From Calliopsis andreniformis (lineage: Eukaryota; Arthropoda; Insecta; Hymenoptera; Andrenidae), in the NCBI RefSeq assembly GCF_051401765.1, contig NW_027480450.1, positions 4,216,001 through 4,280,000 of the forward strand: a DNA stretch of 64,000 bases. The letters are read 5' to 3'. The translations under genes were made by a program, and so were the position numbers. Of this stretch, positions 51,924-61,864 are shown piece by piece. The notes under the pieces are model-generated. The model was not told the DNA's origin. It made no database searches and saw only the letters and a list, made by a program, of their open reading frames with translations. Each line of letters starts with the position of its first letter. The stretch's first letter is position 1.

Positions 51924-52410
51924 AATCCTCAATCTTGAATCCTCAATGCTCAATCCTCAATCCTCCAGCCTCAGTCCTCAATCCTCAACCCTCAATCCTC
52001 AATCCTCAAACCTAAATCCTAAACCGTCAGTCCCCGTCCTCAATCATCAAACCACAATACTAATTCCTCAATCTTCAATCATCAATACTCAATCTTCAAT
52101 CCTCAATCCTCAATCCTCAATCCTCAATCCTCAATATTCACCACACAACCCTCAACAATCAATCCTCAATACTCAATCCTCAATCTTCAATCCTCGATAC
52201 TCAATCTTCAATCCTCAATCCTCAATCCTCAATCCTCAATCCTCAATCATCAATCCTCAACCTTCAATACTCAACCCTCAATCCTCAATCCTCAATCCTC
52301 AATCCTCAATCCTCAATCATCAATCCTCAATCTTCAATACTCAATCCTCAATCCTCAATACTCAATCCTCAATACTCAACCATCAATACTCAATTCTCAA
52401 TACTCTCTAG
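51924..52410 (+). repeat. 2,219-base-offset block, copy 2
   Basis: Copy of 49705-50175 with substitutions ('cctccagcctcag', 'aaacctaaatcctaaacc') and a few heptamer-step length changes towards the right. It ends in the hairpin-bearing B variant at 52414. Confidence 0.72.
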
Positions 52411-54084
52411 AATATCCTGAATTCTCAGGATTCAATACTCAAACCTCAATCCTCAACCCTCAGCCCACATCCTTCATCCTCAATCCTCAATCCTCAATCC
52501 TCAATCTTCAATCCTCAATACTCAATCTTCAATCCTCAATCCTTAATCCTCAATCCTCAATCATCAATCCTCAACCTTCAGTACTCAACCCTCAATCCTC
52601 AATCCTCAATCCTCAATCCTCAATCATCAATCATCAATCTTCAATACTCAGCCCTCAATCCTCAATACTCAATCCTCAATACTCAACCATCAATCCTCAA
52701 TTCTCAATACTGACTAGAATATCCTGAATTCTCAGGATTCAATAATCAAACCTCAATCCTCAACCCTCAGCCCTCATTCTTCATCCTCAATCCTCAATCC
52801 TCAATCCTCAATCTTCAATCCTCAATACTCAAACTTCAATCCTCAATCCTCAATCCTCAATCCTCAGTCATCAATACTCAACCTTCAATACTCAACCCTC
52901 AAACCTCAATTCTCAAACCTCAAGCTTCAATCGTCATTCCTCAAACCTCAATCCTCAACCCTCAGTCCTCACCCTCAATTCTCAATTCTCTATCCTCAAT
53001 CCTCAATCCTCAATCTTCAATCCTCAATAATCAATCTCCAATCCTAGATACTCAATCCCCAATCCTCAATCCTTAATCCTCAATCTTCAATCCTCAATCC
53101 CCGGACCTCAATCTACAATCCTCAATGCTCAATCATCAATCCTCAATCCTCAGTCCTCAATCCTCAATCCTCAAATCTCAACCCTCAACCGTCATTCCTC
53201 GTCCTCAATCCTTAACCCTCAACCCTGAATCCTCAATCTTCAATCATCAATACTCAATCATCAATCCTCAATCCTCAATCCTCAATCCTCAATCCTCAAT
53301 ATTCAACACACAACCCTCAACCATCAATCCTCAATAGTCAACCATCAAACCTCAATTCTCAATACTCAATAGAATATCCTGAATTCTCAGGATTCAATAC
53401 TCAAACCTCAATCCTCAACCCTCAGCCCTCATTCTCAATCCTCAGTCCTCAATCCTCAAACCTCAATCCTCAATATTGCATTCTCAATGCTCAATCCTCA
53501 ATCCTCAAGCCTCAGTCCTCAATCCTCAATCCTCAATCCTCAATCCTCAATCCTCAAACCTGAATCCTCAACCCTCAATACTCATTCCTCAATCTTCAAT
53601 CATCAATCCTCAATCTTCAATCCTCAATCCTCAATCCTCAATGCTCAATCCTCAATCCTCAAGCCTCAGTCCTCAATCCTCAATCCTCAATCCTCAATCC
53701 TCAATCCTCAACCCTCAGTCCTCACCCTCAATTCTCGGTTCTCAATCCTCAATCCTCAATCCTCAATCTTCAATCCTCAAGAATCAATCCTCAATCCTCA
53801 ATCATCAATCCTCAATCTTCAATACTCAATCCTCAATCCTCAATACTCAATCCTCAATACTCAACCATCAATCCTCAATTCTCAATGCAGACTAGAATAT
53901 CCTGAACTCTCAGGATTCAATACTCAAACCTCAATCCTCAACCCTCAGCCCTCATCCTTCATCCTCAATCCTTAATCTTCAATCCTCAATTTTCAATCCT
54001 CAATACTCAATCTTCAATCCTCAATCCTCAATCCTCAATCCTCAATCCTCAATCCTCAATCCTCAGTCATGAATACTCAATCTT

Positions 54085-55080
54085 CAATACTCAATCCTCA
54101 ATCCTCAAACCTCAATTCTCAATCCTCAATCCTCAATCCTCGTTCCTCAAACCTCAATCCTCAACCCTCAGTCCTCATCCTCAATTCTCAATTCTCAATT
54201 CGCAATCCTCAATATTCAATCCTCAATCTTGAATCCTCAATATTCAAACTCCAATCCTAGATCCTCAATCCCCAATCCTCAATCCTTAATCCTCAATCTT
54301 CAATCCTCAATCCCCAGTCCTCAATGTTCAATCCTCAATGCTCAATCCTCAATCCTCAAGCCTCAGTCATCAATCCTCAATCCTCAATCCTCAATCCTCA
54401 AACCTCAATCCTCAACCGTCAGTCCCCGTCCTCAATCCTCAAACCACGATACTAATTCCTCAATCTTCAATCATCAATACTCAATCTTCAATCCTCAGTC
54501 CTCAATCCTCAAACCTCAATCCTCAATATTCACCACACAACACTCAACCATCAATCCTCAATACTCAATACTCAATCTTCAATCCTCAATACTCAATCTT
54601 CAATCCTAAATCCTCAATCCTCAATCCTCAAACATCAACCCTCAACCTTCAATACTCAACCCTCAATCCTCAATCCTCAATCCTCAATCCTCAATCATCA
54701 ATCCTCAATACTCAACCATCAATCCTCAATTCTCAATGCAGACTAGAATATCCTGAACTCTCAGGATTCAATACTCAAACCTCAATCCTCAATCCTCAAT
54801 CATCAATCCTCAACCTTCAGTTCTCAACCATCAACACTCAATCCTCAATCATCAATCCTCAATCATCAATCCTCAATCTTCAATACTCAATCCTCAATCC
54901 TCAATACTCAATCCTCAATACTCAACCATCAATCCTCAATTCCCAATGCAGACTAGAATATCCTGAACTCTCAGGATTCAATACTCAAACCTCAATCCTC
55001 AACCGTCAGCCCTCATCCTTCATCCTCAATCCTTAATCTTCAATCCTCAATTTTCAATCCTCAATACTCAATCTTCAATC
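54085..55080 (+). repeat. 1.0-kb duplication, copy 1 (second copy 57223-58218)
   Basis: About 995 bases shared with 57223-58218 at offset 3,138. Contains an E module (54230-54350), 'aaaccacgatactaattcc', and two B variants with 'gcagactagaatatcctg' at 54750 and 54960. Both B variants have hairpin arms intact and the loop ACTC. The two B variants are themselves a short tandem duplication about 210 bases apart. Confidence 0.85.
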
Positions 55081-56180
55081 CTCAATACTCAATCATCACT
55101 CCTCAATTCCCAATCCTCAATCCTTAATCCCCAATCCTCAATCCTCAATCTTCAATCCTCAATACTCAATCTTCAATCCTCAGTCCTCAATCCTCAATCC
55201 TCATTTCTCAACCCTCAACCCTCAATCCTCAGACCTCAAACATCAATACTCAACCCTCAGTCCTCGTCCTCAATCCACAACCCTCAATACTCAATCCTCA
55301 ATCTTCAATCCTCAATACACAATCCTCAATCCTCAATCCTCAGTCCTCAAACCTCAATTCCGAATCCTCAATCCTCAATCCTCAATCCTCAGTCCTCAGT
55401 CATGAATGCTCAATCTTCAATACTCAATCCTCAATCCTCTATCCTCAATCCTCAATCCTCAATCCTCAATCCTCAATCCTCAATCTTCAATCCTCAATAC
55501 ACAATCTTCAATCCTCAATCCTCAGTCCTCAAACCTCAATTCCGAATCCTCAATCCTGAATCCTCAATCTTCAATCCTCAATACTCAACCTTCAATCCTC
55601 AATCCTCAGTCCTGAAACCTCAATTCTGAATCCTCAACCCTGAATCCTCAAACTTCAGCCCTCAGTCCTCAACAGTCAGTTGTCAATCCTCTATCCCCAA
55701 TAGAATATCCTCAACTCACAGCTTTAAGTATGCAGTACTCAATCTGCAATCTTCAAATCTCTATCCACAAACATCAATTCTCACCTCTCAACCCTCAACA
55801 CTCTGTCCTCAATGTTCAATCCTCAATTCTCAATTCTCAACCTTCAATTCTCAATACTGAATCTTCAATCCTCAATCCTCAATCCTCAATCCTCAATCCT
55901 CAATCCTCAATCCTCAATCTTCAATCCTCAGTCCCAAATCCTCAATCTTCAATCCTCAATCCTCAATCCTCAATCCTCAATCCTCAATCCTCAATCTTCA
56001 ATCCTCAATACTCAATCCTCGATCCTCAATCAACAATCCTCAATCCTCAATCCTCAATCCTCAATCAACAATCCTCAATCTTCAATACTCAATCCTCAAT
56101 CCTCAATCCTCAATCCTCAATCCTCAATCCTCAATCATCAATCCTCAATCTTTAATACTCAGTCCTCAATCCTCAATCCT
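55060..56180 (+). repeat. 1.1-kb block, copy 1 of 3
   Basis: Shared with 60061-61181 (offset 5,001) and 62338-63458 (offset 7,278). Landmarks: 'caatcatcactcctcaattc', 'cctcatttctcaacc', a D variant 'cagtcatgaatgctc', 'cctgaaacctcaattctg', an A variant with 'cctctatccccaatag' and 'cagctttaagta', then 'caatcaacaatcc' twice and 'aatctttaatactcag'. Part of it (about 55560-56110) is repeated once more at about 56665-57215 (offset 1,105). Confidence 0.83.
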
Positions 56181-56664
56181 CAATCCCCAATCCTCAATCC
56201 TCAGTCCTCAAACCTCAATCCTGAATCCTCAAACCTGTATCCTCAATCTTCAGCCCCCAGTCCTCAACAATCAGTTGTCAATCCTCAATCCTCGATAGAA
56301 TATCCTCAATTCACAGTTTTCAATACTCAATACTCCATCTGCAATCTTCAAATCACTATCCACAAACATCAATTCTCATCACTCAACCCTCAACACTCAG
56401 TCCCCAATCCTCAATCTTCAATCTTCAATCGTCAATCCTCAATCCTCAATCGTCAACCTTCAATCCTGAATATTCAGTCTTCAGTCCTCAATCCACAATC
56501 CACAATCCTCAACCCTCATTCTTCAATCCTCAATACCCAATCCTCAATCTTCAATCGTCAATCCTCAATCATCAATTCTCAATCCTCAATCCTCAGTCCT
56601 CAGTCCTCAATCCTCAGTCCTCAACCCTCAGCCCTCATCCTCAATCCCCAGTCCTCAATCCTCA

Positions 56665-57215
56665 ATCCTCAATCTTCAATCCTCAATACTCAACCTTCAA
56701 TCCTCAATCCTCAGTCCTGAAACCTCAATTCTGAATCCTCAACCCTGAATCCTCAAACTTCAGCCCTCAGTCCTCAACAGTCAGTTGTCAATCCTCTATC
56801 CCCAATAGAATATCCTCAACTCACAGTTTTCAGTACTCAGTACTCAATCTGCAATCTTCAAATCTCTATCCACAAACATCAATTCTCACCTCTCAACGCT
56901 CAACACTCAGTCCTCAATGTTCAATCCTCAATTCTCAATTCTCAACCTTCAATCCTCAATAGTGAATCTTCAATCCTCAATCCTCAATCCTCAATCCTCA
57001 ATCCTCAATCCTCAATCCTCAATCCTCAATCCTCAATCTTCAATCCTCTGTCCCAAATCCTCAATCTTCAATCCTCAATCCTCAATCCTCAATCCTCAAT
57101 CCTCAATCCTCAATCCTCAATCTTCAATCCTCAATACTCAATCCTCGATCTTCAATCAACAATCCTCAATCCTCAATCCTCAATCCTCAATCAACAATCC
57201 TCAATCTTCAATACT
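56665..57215 (+). repeat. Partial copy of the 1.1-kb block (offset 1,105)
   Basis: Repeats about 55560-56110: 'cctgaaacctcaattctg', the A variant with 'cctctatccccaatag' and both 'caatcaacaatcc' units. It has 'cagttttcagtactc' where the other copies have 'cagctttaagta'. It abuts the second 1.0-kb duplication at 57223. Confidence 0.78.
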
Positions 57216-57222
57216 CAATCCT

Positions 57223-58218
57223 CAATCCTCAATCCTCAATCCTCAAACCTCAATTCTCAATCCTCAATCCTCAATCCTCGTTCCTCAAACCTCAATCCTC
57301 AACCCTCAGTCCTCATCCTCAATTCTCAATTCTCAATTCGCAATCCTCAATATTCAATCCTCAATCTTGAATCCTCAATAATCAAACTCCAATCCTAGAT
57401 CCTCAATCCCCAATCCTCAATCCTTAATCCTCAATCTTCAATCCTCAATCCCCAGTCCTCAATGTTCAATCCTCAATGCTCAATCCTCAATCCTCAAGCC
57501 TCAGTCATCAATCCTCAATCCTCAATCCTCAATCCTCAAACCTCAATCCTCAACCGTCAGTCCCCGTCCTCAATCCTCAAACCACGATACTAATTCCTCA
57601 ATCTTCAATCATCAATACTCAATCTTCAATCCTCAGTCCTCAATCCTCAAACCTCAATCCTCAATATTCACCACACAACACTCAACCATCAATCCTCAAT
57701 ACTCAATACTCAATCTTCAATCCTCAATACTCAATCTTCAATCCTAAATCCTCAATCCTCAATCCTCAATCATCAATCCTCAACCTTCAATACTCAACCC
57801 TCAATCCTCAATCCTCAATCCTCAATCCTCAATCATCAATCCTCAATACTCAACCATCAATCCTCAATTCTCAATGCAGACTAGAATATCCTGAACTCTC
57901 AGGATTCAATACTCAAACCTCAATCCTCAATCCTCAATCATCAATCCTCAACCTTCAGTTCTCAACCATCAACCCTCAATCCTCAATCATCAATCCTCAA
58001 TCATCAATCCTCAATCTTCAATACTCAATCCTCAATCCTCAATACTCAATCCTCAGTACTCAACCATCAATCCTCAATTCCCAATGCAGACTAGAATATC
58101 CTGAACTCTCAGGATTCAATACTCAAACCTCAATCCTCAACAGTCAGCCCTCATCCTTCATCCTCAATACTTAATCTTCAATCCTCAATTTTCAATCCTC
58201 AATACTCAATCTTCAATC
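57223..58218 (+). repeat. 1.0-kb duplication, copy 2
   Basis: Near-identical to 54085-55080. Visible differences are few: 'aatcatcaatcctcaacc' for 'aaacatcaaccctcaacc' near 57770, 'aacagtcagccc' for 'aaccgtcagccc', and 'aatacttaatc' for 'aatccttaatc'. B variants at 57888 and 58098 correspond to those at 54750 and 54960. It is the last place in the window with an E module (about 57370-57480). Confidence 0.85.
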
Positions 58219-59587
58219 TTCAATCCTCAATCCTCAATCCTCAATCCTCAATCCTCAATCCTCAATCCTAAACCTTCAATCCTCAATACTCAATCCTCAG
58301 TCATGAATACTCAATATTCAATACTCAATCCTCAATCCTCTATCCTCAATCCTCAATCCTCAGTCCTCAATCCTCAATCCTCAACCGTCAATCCTCAATC
58401 CCCAATCCTCAATCCTCAATCCTCAATCCTCAATACTCGATCCTCAATCCTCAGTCATGAATACTCAATCTTCAATACTCAATCCTCAGACCTCTATCCT
58501 CAATCCTCAGTCCTCAAACCTCAATCGTCAATCCTCAATCCCCAACCCTCAATCTTCAATCCTCAATCCTCAATCCTCAATCCTCAATCCTCAATTTCCA
58601 ATCCTCAATACTCAATCTTCACTCCTCAATTCCCAATCCTCAATCCTTAATCACCAATCCTCAATCCTCAATTCCCAATCCTCAATCCTTAATCCCCAAT
58701 CCTCAATCCTCAATCTTCAATCCTCAATACTCAATCTTCAATCCTCAGTCCTCAATCCTCAATCCTCAATTCTCAATCCTCAATCCTCAATCCTCAGACC
58801 TCAAACATCAATACTCAACCCTCAGTCCTCGTCCTCAATCCACAACACTCAATACTCAATCCTCAATCTTCAAACGTCAATATTCAATCTTCAATCCTCA
58901 ATCCTCAATCCTCAGTCCTCAATCCTCAGTTCTCAAACCTCATTCCTGAATCCTCAAACCTGAATCCTCAATGTTCAGCCCCCAGTCCTCAGCAATCAGT
59001 TGTCAATCCTCAATCCTCAATCCTCAATTCTCAATCCTCAATCCTCAGTCCTCAGTCCTCAATCCTCAGTCCTCAACCCTCAGCCCTCGTCCTCAATCCT
59101 CAATCCTCAATTACCAATCCTCAATCTTCAATCCTCAAGACCCAACCTTCAATCCTCAATCATCAATCCTCAGTCCTCAATCCTCAATCCTCAATCCTCA
59201 GTCCTCAGTCCCCAAACCTCAATCCTCAACCCTCAGACCTCATCCTCAATCCTCAATCCTCAATACTCAATCCTCAATCTTCAATCCTCAATACTCAACC
59301 TTCAATCCTCAATCCTCAGTCCCCAATCCTCAATTCTGAAACCTCAATACTCAAACTTCAACCCTCAATCCTCAGTCCTCAATATTCAGCCATCAATCCT
59401 CAATTCTCAATACTCAATAGAATATCCTGAATTCGCAAGATTCAATACTCAAACCTCAATCCTCAATCCTCAGTCCCCAATCCTCAGTCTTCAATCCTCA
59501 ATCCTCAATCCTCAATCCTCAATCCTCAATCCTCAATCTTCAATCCTCATTACTCAATCCTCAATCCTCAGTCCTCAATCCTCAAAC
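58219..59587 (+). repeat. A/B/D-type array before the terminal higher-order repeat
   Basis: D modules near 58295 and 58455, 'cctcagacctcaaacatc' (58795), the start of an A-type left flank ('cagcaatcagttgtc', 58990) without the usual core, and a weak B module at 59424 ('gaattcgcaagattc'). It resembles the 39.7-40.3 and 43.7-44.2 kb stretches more than its immediate left neighbour. No gene seen. Confidence 0.7.
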
Positions 59588-61864
59588 CTCAGTCATCAAT
59601 CCTCAATCTTCAATACTCAATCGTCAATCGTCAGACCTCAATCCTAAATCCTCAATCCTCGTTCCTCAAACCTCAATCCTCAACCCTCAGTCCTCATCCC
59701 CAATTCTCAATTCTCAATCTTCAATACTCAATCCTCAGTCCTCAATTCTCAGTCCTCAATACTCAACCATCAATACTGAATTCTCAATACACAATAGAAT
59801 ATCCTGAATTCGCAGGATTCAATACTCAAACCTCACTCCTATACCCTCAGCCCTCATCCTCCATCCTCGATCCTCAGCCCTCATCCTCAATCCTCAATAA
59901 TCAATCCTCAAACCTCAATCCTCAATCCTGAATCATCAATCCTCAATCTTCAATACTCTATCCTCAATCCTCAATCCTCAATCCTCAGTCCTCAATCCTC
60001 AATCGTCAATCTTCAATCCCCAATCCTCAATCTTCAATCCTCAATCCTCAATCCTCAATCCTCTATCCTCAATCTTCAATCCTCAATACTCAATCATCAC
60101 TCCTCAATTCCCAATCCTCAATCCTTAATCCCCAATCCTCAATCCTCAATCTTCAATCCTCAATACTCAATCTTCAATCCTCAGTCCTCAATCCTCAATC
60201 CTCATTTCTCAACCCTCAACCCTCAATCCTCAGACCTCAAACAACAATTCTCAACCCTCAGTCCTCGTCCTCAATCCACAACCCTCAATACTCAATCCTC
60301 AATCTTCAATCCTCAATACACAATCTTCAATCCTCAATCCTCAGTCCTCAAACCTCAATTCCGAATCCTCAATCCTCAATCCTCAATCCTCAGTCCTCAG
60401 TCATGAATGCTCAATCTTCAATACTCAATCCTCAATCCTCTATCCTGAATCCTCAATCCTCAATCCTCAATCCTCAATCCTCAATCTTCAATCCTCAATA
60501 AACAATCTTCAATCCTCAATCCTCAGTCCTCAAACCTCAATTCCGAATCCTCAATCCTGAATCCTCAATCTTCAATCCTCAATACTCAACCTTCAATCCT
60601 CAATCCTCAGTCCTGAAACCTCAATTCTGAATCCTCAACCCTGAATCCTCAAACTTCAGCCCTCAGTCCTCAACAGTCAGTTGTCAATCCTCTATCCCCA
60701 ATAGAATATCCTCAACTCACAGCTTTAAGTACTCAGTACTCAATCTGCAATCTTCAAATCTCTATCCACAAACATCAATTCTCACCTCTCAACCCTCAAC
60801 ACTCTGTCCTCAATGTTCAATCCTCAATTCTCAATTCTCAACCTTCAATTCTCAATACTGAATCTTCAATCCTCAATCCTCAATCCTCAATCCTCAATCC
60901 TCAATCCTCAATCCTCAATCTTCAATCCTCAGTCCCAAATCCTCAATCTTCAATCCTCAATCCTCAATCCTCAATCCTCAATCCTCAATCCTCAATCTTC
61001 AATCCTCAATACTCAATCCTCGATCCTCAATCAACAATCCTCAATCCTCAATCCTCAATCCTCAATCAACAATCCTCAATCTTCAATACTCAATCCTCAA
61101 TCCTCAATCCTCAATCCTCAATCCTCAATCCTCAATCATCAATCCTCAATCTTTAATACTCAGTCCTCAATCCTCAATCCTCAATCCTCAATACTCAACC
61201 ATCAATCCTCAATTCTTCAATACTCAATAGAATATCCTGAATTCTCAGGATTCAATACTCAAACCTCAATCCTCAACCCTCAGCCCTCATCCTCCATCCT
61301 CAATCCTCAATCCTCAATCCTCAATCTTCAATCCTCAATACTCAATCCTCAGTAATGAATACTGGATCTTCAATACTCAATCCTCAATCCTCTATCCTCA
61401 ATCCTCAATCCTCAATCCTCAATCGTCAATCCTCAATCCCCAATCCTCAATCTTCAATCCTCAATCCTCAATCCTCAATTTCCAATCCTCAATCTTCAAT
61501 CCTCAATCCTCAATACTCAATCCTCAATCCTCAATCTTCAATCCTCAATACTCAACCTTCACTCCTCAATTCCCAATCCTCAATCTTTAATCCCCAATCC
61601 TCAATCCTCAATCTTCAATCCTCAATACTCAATCTTCAATCCTCAGACCTCAATCATCAATCCTCAATTCTCAATCCTCAATCCTCAATCCTCAGACCTC
61701 AAACTTCAATACTCAACCCTCAGTCCTCGTCCTCAATCCACAACCCTCAATCCTCTATCCTCAATCTTCAATCATCAATATTCAACCTTCAATACTCAAT
61801 CCTCAATCCTCAATCTTCAATCCTCAATACTCAATCCTCAATCCTCAGTCCTCAATCATCAATC
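59588..61864 (+). repeat. 2,277-base higher-order repeat, unit 1
   Basis: Complete unit of a tandem higher-order repeat; the next unit starts at 61865. Order: 'cagtcatcaatcc', 'atcgtcagacctcaatcc', weak B module (59801, 'gaattcgcaggattc'), the 1.1-kb block (60061-61181), an intact B hairpin (61234), a D variant with 'cagtaatgaatactgg' (61352), then ordinary array to 'cagacctcaaacttc'. The unit was built partly from the block also seen at 55060-56180. Confidence 0.9.
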
